This document shows positions 27,068 to 35,498 of a DNA stretch of 64,000 bases, piece by piece. Numbering within the stretch: position 1 is the stretch's first letter; every line of letters starts with the position of its first letter. The stretch comes from UBA2883 sp050873965 (GTDB taxonomy: Bacteria; Cyanobacteriota; Vampirovibrionia; Gastranaerophilales; Gastranaerophilaceae): NCBI GenBank assembly GCA_050873965.1, contig JBNMJS010000002.1, forward strand, positions 10,757 through 74,756, given 5' to 3'. The notes under the pieces were generated by a model. The model was given only the letters and a program-made list of their open reading frames with translations, was not told the DNA's origin and made no database searches. The position numbers were made by a program, and so were the translations under genes.

Positions 27068-28370
27068 GTTTTTCTATGTATTTCAATATTTCAATAAGTG
27101 TTTTAGGATTACCAAGATTACCTGATTTTGTAATAATCCATTGGTTTTTGTAATCTACGCAAAGAGCAATTGCAGGTGCAACTTCATCTTTCATAATTAG
27201 TTCTTTTGCTGATATTGCATTACAGCACTTGTAAGATGTTTCACCACCAAGTGTGATTAAAAGTACCTTTATTTTATCTGTAATTGCCTTTGTTAATTCT
27301 GCAAGGTAATCTGTTATTTTGCTTGCTAAATTTGCTCTTGATAGTTCACCTCTTAGTGAATCGTCTGAGAAACCGTCAAAGTTTTCTAATAATTTTGATG
27401 AGTGAATAACTACTGTATCACCACTAGATAGTTGACTTACTATATCATTCACAAAATCATCATTTATTCCATTTAATACCATTTCAACCGTCAAAGGTAG
27501 TGTATGGATATTATCAAAATCATAAGTTTTGTCTAATTGTTCAATTTGATTAGAATTTATTTGTGTAGCACTACCAGAGATTATCAAGTTTGGCATTTGT
27601 GGCATAATAACTTGTTCTGATTCTTCTGTTATATCTGCTTCTGGTAACCATAATTTAGCAAGTATGCTTCCAGTTGCAGCCGTACCTGCAGGTAAGATTT
27701 TGTAACTAGATTTATCAATAGCAAGTACAACTTGTTCAATATCAACAACACTTGCAGAGTCTGCAATGATAAGTTTTTTACCTTCTTTGATAAGTTCATT
27801 TATTCTCATTAGAATTGGACCTGCACCATTCATAATTGTTTTTAATCCAATTAAACCAACTAAATCTTGTTCATCTTCTTTTAATTGGCTTTTGAAAAGT
27901 GCTGGAACGTAAGATTCCGTAATAGGTGAATGTGGATCTCTAGCCATTTCAGTACGACCAATAGGAGTACCTTTTGATAAATGGTATCCACCGACTGTGA
28001 TTCTACCTTCTGACGGAAATGCTGGTATAACAATTGCGGCATCATAGTTCAGAGTTTTAACCATAGTTAAGGTTTCTCTTGCAATGTTTCCTCTTAGAGT
28101 AGAATCAATTTTTTTATAAAAATATTCAAGATTAAGATTTTTATTTAGGTTTTCAATAGTTTCAAGTATTCTTGCTTCTGCTTGTTCTGCAGAAATGTTT
28201 CTTGACTCAGTTGAAATAGCCCAAATTTCAGTATTCAAATCGTTTTCCGGTGGTATTGAATAGTCTAATAAGATTTTAGTTTTTGCATTACATTTTTTGA
28301 ATTGCAATGCTGTATCATTAGCACCTGTTAAATCATCGGCTATAATACCAACCAAATTAGAGATTATCAT
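27048..28370 (-). CDS. Four-carbon acid sugar kinase (DtnK/DUF1537 family)
   Basis: A 440-residue protein with the N-terminal signature IADDLTGANDTALQ of the DUF1537 family, an N-terminal sugar-acid-binding domain (to about residue 230) and a C-terminal nucleotide-binding domain that includes a TLGGETSYKC-like glycine segment. Family members phosphorylate D-threonate, D-erythronate or related four-carbon acids. It overlaps ssb by one base and the PdxA-family gene by 20 bases, indicating coupled expression and a two-step pathway from the acid to dihydroxyacetone phosphate. No sugar-acid transporter is adjacent. Confidence 0.87.
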   Translation of the reverse strand: MIISNLVGIIADDLTGANDTALQFKKCNAKTKILLDYSIPPENDLNTEIWAISTESRNISAEQAEARILETIENLNKNLNLEYFYKKIDSTLRGNIARETLTMVKTLNYDAAIVIPAFPSEGRITVGGYHLSKGTPIGRTEMARDPHSPITESYVPALFKSQLKEDEQDLVGLIGLKTIMNGAGPILMRINELIKEGKKLIIADSASVVDIEQVVLAIDKSSYKILPAGTAATGSILAKLWLPEADITEESEQVIMPQMPNLIISGSATQINSNQIEQLDKTYDFDNIHTLPLTVEMVLNGINDDFVNDIVSQLSSGDTVVIHSSKLLENFDGFSDDSLRGELSRANLASKITDYLAELTKAITDKIKVLLITLGGETSYKCCNAISAKELIMKDEVAPAIALCVDYKNQWIITKSGNLGNPKTLIEILKYIEKHEQIPE

Positions 28371-28696
28371 TATTCTGCGTCTTTCTTTGAACCTAATAGT
28401 CTAATATTTGTAGCAGTAACAATGTATGATTGTCTGCTTTCGCCTGCTTGGTCAGTCCAGTTGCTTGTTCTGATTCGACCTTCAATTGCTGCTAATCTAC
28501 CTTTTTTTAAGTAGTTGCTTGCAAATTCTGCTTGTTTATCCCAAACTTCAATGTTGAACCAATCAGTTACTTCTGAAGATGTTTTGCTATCCCATCTATT
28601 TACTGCAAGAGAGAAAGTCGCTCTTGATTTACCTGATTCATAATATTTTATTTCAGCATCTCTGCCTGCTCTACCTACTACAACAACTGTATTCAT
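28370..28696 (-). CDS. ssb: Single-stranded DNA-binding protein (short form)
   Basis: A 108-residue OB-fold protein with the SSB N-terminal block (NTVVVVGRAGRDAEIKYYESGK) and the conserved W-F-N-I-E-V-W strand. It is shorter than a typical SSB and ends in KKDAE. The disordered linker and acidic D-D-x-P-F tip that recruits repair proteins are missing. It may be a second SSB or a lineage form. An AAGGAG site precedes the ATG. It heads an operon with the kinase/PdxA pair, an unusual grouping. Confidence 0.9.
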   Translation of the reverse strand: MNTVVVVGRAGRDAEIKYYESGKSRATFSLAVNRWDSKTSSEVTDWFNIEVWDKQAEFASNYLKKGRLAAIEGRIRTSNWTDQAGESRQSYIVTATNIRLLGSKKDAE

Positions 28697-28839
28697 TTTT
28701 ACTCCTTAATAATCTGTTTAGTTATATTGTATCATGTTAAATATTTTTCTAAATTTATTGTAAAATTTTGTTAAATAATAGCAAATATTTTTTAGTTTAT
28801 GTTTTTTTATATATGTGTAGTGAAAATATTAGGTGTACC

Positions 28840-29313
28840 ATGGCTATTACATTTTGCAGTTTAGATTCAAATAAACAAGTTAATTCAGTTAATGAAAATT
28901 CTTCTGGTGTAAAAGAATCAACCAAATTAGAAAGAGCAAATTTAGAAGAAAAACCAGATGTCGCAGAGTTTTCGACTAAAGAAGATAAAAAAGAAAAAAC
29001 TTCTTTATGGCAAGGTTTTAAAAATGGTTATACTTCGTTTAAGAAATTTTTAATTACTTCAGCTGAATATACAAAAGGTGCTTTAAAAGGTCTTGTATAT
29101 GGTGGTGTTACTGCATTAACAGTAGTTGGAGCAGATGCTCTTAGAGGTGTTGCTCAAAAATCAGAAAAAACATTATCTACAAAAGGTAAAGTTGCTGCTG
29201 GTATTGCTGGTGTTGCAGTATTTGCCTTGAATATGTTTAAAGCCAATTTGAATGCTAATTCTAAAAAAGCAGATGTTGATCATAGATGGCAAACTGGTCA
29301 TAATAGGGTGTAA
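28840..29313 (+). CDS. Small membrane-associated lineage-specific protein
   Basis: A 157-residue protein of unknown function. ATG 28840 is preferred over the TTG at 28768 because AGG lies 7 bases upstream and the region before it looks like promoter. After a charged, disordered first half come two glycine/alanine-rich hydrophobic segments (about residues 85-110 and 125-145) that could be membrane-inserting. The C-terminus has a distinctive DHRWQTGHNR tail. It is followed 3 bases later by another unknown gene, with which it is probably co-expressed. Confidence 0.65.
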   Translation: MAITFCSLDSNKQVNSVNENSSGVKESTKLERANLEEKPDVAEFSTKEDKKEKTSLWQGFKNGYTSFKKFLITSAEYTKGALKGLVYGGVTALTVVGADALRGVAQKSEKTLSTKGKVAAGIAGVAVFALNMFKANLNANSKKADVDHRWQTGHNRV

Positions 29314-29316
29314 TTT

Positions 29317-29922
29317 ATGAATTCAGGCATGTCTGTTAATAATGCTCCTAACTTCGGTGCATCTTATCATACTTATTTTTATACAACAGACGGCAGACGT
29401 ATTGTGTCTGAGCAGAATATGAAAAAATGTTTGCATTATGTAGAATCGCATTTGAATGGTTCAAAGAGAGTTAAAAATTATAATCATGATTTGATTGATA
29501 CAATGAAATTCGGTCAAAAATTGCCAGATGGAACTCGTCGTGGTGGCGATGGTGATTATTTGTATATTTCAAAAATAAGGGCTGTTTTTGATAAAACAAA
29601 GAAAAATGTTCAAGGTTTTGTTAATATCGTGACGGGTAAAGATGTTGACCTTGTTAATGAAAAGTTTGGAAAGCCAATTGGTAGAGCAATTCGTGAAAGT
29701 AAAGAGAAAACAGGTTTTATGAGGTCTTTTGAAACAAAAGATGCACTTAATAGATATTCAAGACTTGCACCTAAGTTTGCAGAGTCAAGGGCCGTTTATA
29801 AAGATGGCGAACGACAAGCCTTTGGCGTATGTTTTACACCTGTATATAATAAGAAAACCGGTGAATTAAAGGAATTTAAATATCATCATTCAGGTTTCTT
29901 TGATGAAAGTAAGGTTAAATAA
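29317..29922 (+). CDS. Uncharacterised protein with N-terminal NFGA motif
   Basis: A 201-residue basic soluble protein with no signal peptide and no domain I recognise. It begins with a short disordered stretch containing NFGASYH, like other lineage-specific proteins in this window. The rest is mixed alpha/beta with several aromatic and Lys-rich patches and ends KYHHSGFFDESKVK. GGGTG precedes the ATG. It follows the small membrane-associated protein gene by 3 bases and overlaps the convergent LysM gene by 8 bases. Confidence 0.62.
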   Translation: MNSGMSVNNAPNFGASYHTYFYTTDGRRIVSEQNMKKCLHYVESHLNGSKRVKNYNHDLIDTMKFGQKLPDGTRRGGDGDYLYISKIRAVFDKTKKNVQGFVNIVTGKDVDLVNEKFGKPIGRAIRESKEKTGFMRSFETKDALNRYSRLAPKFAESRAVYKDGERQAFGVCFTPVYNKKTGELKEFKYHHSGFFDESKVK

Positions 29923-32203
29923 TTGAATTGTTAAAATTATTGAAATTCAAATCCATATTTTTGTCATAAGGTTTGTGGATTTTTTCGTCGAAAGTCTTTA
30001 TTTTAGTTTTGATACTGTTATCTGCAGTATGTAATTCTAGTGGGTGTCTTGAAAAATATCCATACAATATTGTTGTTCTCATGAAGCCTTTTTTATCCAT
30101 GAACTTACGCAAATTATCGTCACCTGTAATATATGCGTCACATTGTCTATCAGCTTTCATTGAACTTATATAGTTTTCAATTTTTATCTGTATATCTTTT
30201 GGTATATTATTAAAATCTTCAATAACACTACTTAGTGCTTGACCAATTGATTTACCTTTTAAATCGTTATATTTTCTTTTTAAGTGTTGTTGAATATTAG
30301 AAAGTTTTTCTGTTTCATCATTTGTAACAAGATATTTATCGTTGTTGTGTGATGATTGGATAGGGTTTGTAGCAGTAGAAGATGTGTAAGAATTTGAAGC
30401 TTTTCTGATTTTTGCAATTCTTTCTGCTTCAGGAGTATTGTATGTTGCTTGAGAAACTACTCTTTGTTCTGGAACGGGTGCTTCTTTTGTCTCATTTTTG
30501 TTTGAGGTACGAGAACTACCTTGTTGGGATATTATTTCATCAGTTGTTTTAATAACATTTGATAAAATATTTTTTCGGTTTTCATCTGTAGAATTAGAAG
30601 CAACTTCTTCATATACGTTTTTGATAATATCTGCTCTTTCGCTGTTATCAATTGTATATTGTCTTAATGAATCTTCTTCTGCATATTGTGCTAATTGTGT
30701 CGTTACAGATTCGAATATTTCATCTTCCAAATCTTGTGTACCGAATTTTTCAGAATCAGATGCTACTATATTAGCATATTCCGTTTTTATTTCTTCTGGT
30801 GCTTCTGATTCTAATACCATTGCAGCAGTTGCAGCCAATACGTGAGTTTTAACACCATTATCTTCTGCAGTTTGATTTAAATCAGAACGATCATAACCAT
30901 TTATTAAATCCATTATTTCGTGATATTGTTCACTATTTAAAGATTCAATTTGAGCATTGGCTATTGCTTCAAGGTGTTTTGTTACAACTCTTTGTTTTGC
31001 TAATTGTATTAAATCTTCATTAGATAAATTAGAAGTATCACCTAGTGCTTTTAATTCTTTTTTTGAAAATTGACCTTTTTTTAATTTCGCTAATTCAAGA
31101 CTAACTTCACTATTTTCATTTTTAAGGTCTAAATCTTGATTTAATTTTGTATTGATGCCCTTTGCAATGTCTTCAACTGTATTTTGACCTTCTGGCTTTA
31201 ATCCATAGTATTTTATAAGTGTTTTTGCATCGGTATTTTTGTCAAGTCCTTTTAATGTCGAAAGTTCTGGATCACTTAATTGAGCAACAAATATTTTATT
31301 AATTTCTTTTTGTTGTTCTTTTGTTAGTTTACCAATAGATGATTCTAAGTCTGCAATTTTTATTTTTGTTACATCTTGTCCAACAATATTAGAAATTTTT
31401 GAGAAAAATTCTTTTGATTCTTCTTCTGTTTCAAAACTTGCAATAACATTACTTAGCAATGATGATGTGATATCTCCATTTGATAAAACTCCTTTCATTG
31501 CTTTTAATTCATCTTTTGAAGCAGTTTTCATTACAATATTGAAAGATTTTGAAATGTCACCCAATGTATAATTTTGAGCATCTTTCATTAAATCAATAGT
31601 TGAAAGTTGTGTTAAATCTTTTCCATATTGTTTTGATAATGCTTTTAAGGTTGTTTGAGAAAATTTGATTTGTGATAATTTTTTGTATAATTCTTGTTTG
31701 TGTTTTTGTTTATCTAATTGAATTTGGTTTTTACTTGGAGTTTTTTCTTGTGAAATTGGTGTTAAATCACTTGAAGATGGAGTTATTTTTAGTTGTTGTC
31801 CAACTTCAATTTTATTCATATTTTTACCAATTGTATTTTTATTCCAAGCATATAAATCAAATGTATCAAGACCGAAGTCTTGAGCGATTAAACTTAAAGA
31901 ATCTCCTTTCTGTACTGTGTATATTCCGCCTTGTGCAGTTCTCTTTCCTGATTTGCTACTTTGTACAGTATTATTTTGAGAATTTATATAACTAGCGTAT
32001 TCTTTGTCAGAGATTGTTCCATCTCCATCAGAATTTGCTTTGTTAAATTCGTCAAGTAGTCCTTGTTCTTTTGCCTGTGCCTCTGTCATTCCAACAAAAA
32101 TTGTAGGTTTACTATCCGGATTCTTTTTTTGAACCTGTTGTGAACCAGTTTCTGTTGGTTGTTGCGTATTTAGTTGTCCTTGTTTGATTTCTAAATCGTT
32201 CAT
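29915..32203 (-). CDS. LysM and EF-hand domain protein, lineage-specific
   Basis: A 762-residue protein. Residues about 50-75 contain an EF-hand loop (NSDGDGTISDKE) suited to calcium. Residues about 95-140 form a LysM domain (YTVQKGDSLSLIA, then GQQLKI), which binds peptidoglycan or chitin-like sugars. The remaining about 600 residues are acidic, helical and Gln/Lys-rich, with no family I know. There is no N-terminal signal peptide, which is odd for a LysM protein. It is last in the direction ftsH-small membrane protein-metH, 92 bases after metH, with a perfect palindrome between. Confidence 0.75.
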   Translation of the reverse strand: MNDLEIKQGQLNTQQPTETGSQQVQKKNPDSKPTIFVGMTEAQAKEQGLLDEFNKANSDGDGTISDKEYASYINSQNNTVQSSKSGKRTAQGGIYTVQKGDSLSLIAQDFGLDTFDLYAWNKNTIGKNMNKIEVGQQLKITPSSSDLTPISQEKTPSKNQIQLDKQKHKQELYKKLSQIKFSQTTLKALSKQYGKDLTQLSTIDLMKDAQNYTLGDISKSFNIVMKTASKDELKAMKGVLSNGDITSSLLSNVIASFETEEESKEFFSKISNIVGQDVTKIKIADLESSIGKLTKEQQKEINKIFVAQLSDPELSTLKGLDKNTDAKTLIKYYGLKPEGQNTVEDIAKGINTKLNQDLDLKNENSEVSLELAKLKKGQFSKKELKALGDTSNLSNEDLIQLAKQRVVTKHLEAIANAQIESLNSEQYHEIMDLINGYDRSDLNQTAEDNGVKTHVLAATAAMVLESEAPEEIKTEYANIVASDSEKFGTQDLEDEIFESVTTQLAQYAEEDSLRQYTIDNSERADIIKNVYEEVASNSTDENRKNILSNVIKTTDEIISQQGSSRTSNKNETKEAPVPEQRVVSQATYNTPEAERIAKIRKASNSYTSSTATNPIQSSHNNDKYLVTNDETEKLSNIQQHLKRKYNDLKGKSIGQALSSVIEDFNNIPKDIQIKIENYISSMKADRQCDAYITGDDNLRKFMDKKGFMRTTILYGYFSRHPLELHTADNSIKTKIKTFDEKIHKPYDKNMDLNFNNFNNSII

Positions 32204-32258
32204 TATAAGCTCTCTAAATACAATACTTCATGTATATAAAGTTTCTTAGAAAGCCCTA

Positions 32259-32276
32259 TTTTCAACATGTTGAAAA
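32259..32276. promoter_or_regulatory. Perfect 18-base palindrome (possible operator)
   Basis: TTTTCAACATGTTGAAAA reads the same on both strands. It lies 20 bases downstream of metH and 56 bases upstream of the LysM gene start. It has no loop and no following T-tract, so a protein-binding dyad is more likely than a terminator. Confidence 0.4.
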
Positions 32277-32295
32277 ATCTTTACAAACTTAATAT

Positions 32296-34974
32296 TTATT
32301 GTTCTTTTAAATATTCGTTTAATATTTCTTTTTGTTCGTCTTTAATTTTTTGTATAAATTCTTTATCTTTTTGTACAATTTTCTGTGCAACAAAGGCTGC
32401 TTCCGATGCATTGGTTGTATGTACAACAAGTCCATTATATTTTGGTGCAATCTTTATTGCTGTATGTCTTTTGCTTGTTGTTGCTCCACCTATCATTAGG
32501 GCTGGTAGTTTAAATCCCTCTATTTCCATATCTTTTGCAATTTGTTGCATTTCATCTAGCGAAGAATTTATTAGTCCTGAAAGAGCAATAATATCTGCAT
32601 TTTCTTTCTTTGCAGTTTCTAATATTTTTGCAGAATCAACCATTATTCCTAAATCAATAACTTTGAAATTATGACAAGTTAAAACCAAAGATAATATATT
32701 TTTCCCAATATCATGAACATCTCCCTTTACTGTTGCAAGCACAATTTTACCTATATATTTGTTTTGTGTCTTTAATTTTGTTTGAAGAATATCTATTGCT
32801 TTTTTCATTATGCGTGAACTTTTTACAACTTGAGGTAAAAACATTTTCCCTTCAGAAAAATAGTCATTAAGTATATTCATTTCTTCTAACAATATTTTTT
32901 CAATAATATCAATAGGTTTGTATTTTGTTAAGGCTTCATTCAAATCAACTTCTATAAATTCGTCAGTTCCTTTTAATAGTGCATATTGCAATCTTTTATT
33001 AACAGGCAAAGTTCTCCATTCGTTGATTATAGGAGTTTCTTTTTTATTAGTCAAAATATTTTTGTTTGAATTAATATATTCTATCAATTTATTTTGAGAA
33101 TCTTCGGATTTGTTAAAAATAACATTTTCAATGAGTGATTTAATTTCTTTTTCAATATTTTCATATTTTGGTAATTGCTTTGGATTTAGTATTCCCATTG
33201 ATAAACCATTTTTAATAGTGTGATGTAAAAAGATGCTATGAATTACATCTTGAATATTCTCATTGCAGTTAAAAGCAAATGAAACATTGCTTATTCTACC
33301 CATAAATAATACTTCTGGATATTTCTGTTTTAGTATTTTTAATGCTTCTAAAAAAGAAATAGCATTTGAATTGTGTTCTTTAATACCAGTTGCAATAGGA
33401 AGAATATTTAAATCGAAAATTATATCATTTTGGTTATAATTACATTTTTCTGTAAGTATTTTATAGGCTCTATCAATAATTTCTATTCTTCTATTTATAT
33501 CAGTTGCTAAACCTTGTTCATCATTAGCCATTACAACAATAGAAGAACCAAATTTTTGAAGTTCAATGGCTTTATCAATAAAATCTTTTTCACCATATTC
33601 AAGGCTTATTGAATTAACAATTACTTTTGATTGAATACATTTTAACCCTGTTTTTATTACATCAAAATCTGTAGATGTAAGCATTATTGGAACTTGTATT
33701 ATATTCGGTTCTGTTGCTATTCTATTAAGAAATCTTTTCATTATTTCTTTTGTATTATATTGTTCAGAATTTAAGCAAATTTCTATGATTTTTGCACCAT
33801 TTTTGATTTGTTCTTGTGCAATATTTATTGCTTTATCAAAATTGTTATTTAAAATAGCATTTCTAAAATCTTTTGAATTAGATATATTTGTATTTTCTCC
33901 AATTTGTACAAATTCAGAATTGATTGTTAAAGGATTTAATCCACAGAAATGGTGTTCTTGTAATTTTTTATTGGTGGTTATTTCTCGTGGTTTGTAGTCT
34001 TTTAATAATTCAACAATTTTTTTTATATGATTAGGAGTTGTCCCACAACAGCCACCATAAATGTTTATAATATTATCTTTTGCTAATTCTTTATATTCAT
34101 TTGCCATTTGAATTGGTGATGTTTCATATTCCCCAAATTCATTTTGTAATCCTGCATTTGCATATATAGAAATCGCACAAGGTGCTATTTTTGCCAATTG
34201 TTTGATATGTGGTTTCATTTCTTCAATACCAAGTGAGCAGTTTAAACCAACACAAATGGGTTTTGCAAATTCAATGCTATAATAAAATGCCTCTAACGTT
34301 TGTCCTGAAAGTGTTCTTCCTGATTTATCTGTCAATGTCACAGAAATCATAGTCGGAATATTTGTATTTAATCTGTTTTGCACTTCCTGAATGGCATATA
34401 TGGCGGCTTTTGCATTTAAAGTATCAAATATCGTTTCAACCAATAAAATATCAATATTGGAACGTACAAGTACCTCTATTTGCTCTGAATACGATTTTAC
34501 TAATTCATCAAATGTTATATCTCTTTTTTCAGGATTCATAATATCTGATGAAATAGTTAAAGATTTTGTTGTCGGTCCAACTGAACCTGCTATAAATCTA
34601 GGTTTATTCGGTGTCTTTTTCGTGTATTCGTCTGCAACTTTTCTAGCAATTTTAACAGATGCTTCGTTAAGTTCTTTTATATAGTTTTCTAAATGGTAAT
34701 TGCTTTGTACTATTGAGTTAGCATTAAACGTATTACATTCAATAATATCAGCACCAGCATCTAAATAGGCTCTATGAATATCTTCTATTATTTGAGGTTG
34801 TGTGAGTGAAAGTACTTCGAAATTGCCTTTTAAGTTGGCAGTAGAATTTTTAAATAATGTTCCTCTATAATCGTTTTCAGACAAATTATTCTTTTGGAGC
34901 AGAGTTCCCATTGCTCCATCTAGAAAAAGAATTTTTTCTTTTAAACATTTCTTGAATAAACTCTCATTAGACAT
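32296..34974 (-). CDS. metH: Cobalamin-dependent methionine synthase lacking the reactivation domain
   Basis: An 892-residue MetH that moves a methyl group from methyltetrahydrofolate to homocysteine through cobalamin. The homocysteine domain (1 to about 325) ends with the zinc motif YGGCCGTTPNHI. The pterin domain spans about 350-600. The cap and cobalamin domains span about 640-890 and carry DVHDIGKN, whose His is the cobalt ligand. E. coli MetH has about 1227 residues. Here the C-terminal AdoMet-binding reactivation domain is absent and the frame ends naturally, so a separate activator is expected. AAGG precedes the ATG. Confidence 0.95.
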   Translation of the reverse strand: MSNESLFKKCLKEKILFLDGAMGTLLQKNNLSENDYRGTLFKNSTANLKGNFEVLSLTQPQIIEDIHRAYLDAGADIIECNTFNANSIVQSNYHLENYIKELNEASVKIARKVADEYTKKTPNKPRFIAGSVGPTTKSLTISSDIMNPEKRDITFDELVKSYSEQIEVLVRSNIDILLVETIFDTLNAKAAIYAIQEVQNRLNTNIPTMISVTLTDKSGRTLSGQTLEAFYYSIEFAKPICVGLNCSLGIEEMKPHIKQLAKIAPCAISIYANAGLQNEFGEYETSPIQMANEYKELAKDNIINIYGGCCGTTPNHIKKIVELLKDYKPREITTNKKLQEHHFCGLNPLTINSEFVQIGENTNISNSKDFRNAILNNNFDKAINIAQEQIKNGAKIIEICLNSEQYNTKEIMKRFLNRIATEPNIIQVPIMLTSTDFDVIKTGLKCIQSKVIVNSISLEYGEKDFIDKAIELQKFGSSIVVMANDEQGLATDINRRIEIIDRAYKILTEKCNYNQNDIIFDLNILPIATGIKEHNSNAISFLEALKILKQKYPEVLFMGRISNVSFAFNCNENIQDVIHSIFLHHTIKNGLSMGILNPKQLPKYENIEKEIKSLIENVIFNKSEDSQNKLIEYINSNKNILTNKKETPIINEWRTLPVNKRLQYALLKGTDEFIEVDLNEALTKYKPIDIIEKILLEEMNILNDYFSEGKMFLPQVVKSSRIMKKAIDILQTKLKTQNKYIGKIVLATVKGDVHDIGKNILSLVLTCHNFKVIDLGIMVDSAKILETAKKENADIIALSGLINSSLDEMQQIAKDMEIEGFKLPALMIGGATTSKRHTAIKIAPKYNGLVVHTTNASEAAFVAQKIVQKDKEFIQKIKDEQKEILNEYLKEQ

Positions 34975-35016
34975 ACTAATACCTTAATATTACATATTAA
35001 AAATAAAGTTAATTGG

Positions 35017-35481
35017 CTAAATGAATTGTTTAATGATTATAGGAATAATGTTTTCTAGTAAAGATACAAAGAACATTAAAAAGATTAATACTGCAAATGC
35101 TTTTTGCATATCAGAGAACAAGAACATTTTTTTGTTTGTTCTAAATTCTTCAATACCTTTATATTCATCTGCGTATGGTTGAACTGGAAGTTGTTTTTCT
35201 ATTTGTTCAAGAACTTTTGCAAATTTGATTTTGATAAGCATATTGTATGAATCCATGTTCATCCACCATAGAATAGTTGTACCAATACCAACGATAGATA
35301 ATAATGCACTCAATGGCAACATATATGCGAACATTACACCTTTAAATATATTCACTAAAACTAGTAAAATAATTGCTAAACATAGATAAAATCTGTTTAT
35401 TGCAAAACTTCTAGTAATAAAAGATTCCTTTTGTTCTGAATATAGTTTATATTGTTGAAAAATTAAGTTTTTTTCTTCCAT
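35017..35481 (-). CDS. Small three-segment membrane protein (possibly RipA family)
   Basis: A 154-residue inner-membrane protein. A short cytoplasmic N-terminus with a charged QKESFITRSFAINRFY stretch leads into two membrane segments (about residues 30-75), a cytoplasmic loop of about 45 residues and one C-terminal segment (about 125-150). The layout resembles the RipA-type octameric membrane proteins, but I am not sure of the family. It lies 17 bases after ftsH and 42 before metH on the same strand, so co-transcription with ftsH is likely. Confidence 0.6.
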   Translation of the reverse strand: MEEKNLIFQQYKLYSEQKESFITRSFAINRFYLCLAIILLVLVNIFKGVMFAYMLPLSALLSIVGIGTTILWWMNMDSYNMLIKIKFAKVLEQIEKQLPVQPYADEYKGIEEFRTNKKMFLFSDMQKAFAVLIFLMFFVSLLENIIPIIIKQFI

Positions 35482-35498
35482 TTGTATAAAACCTCTTT

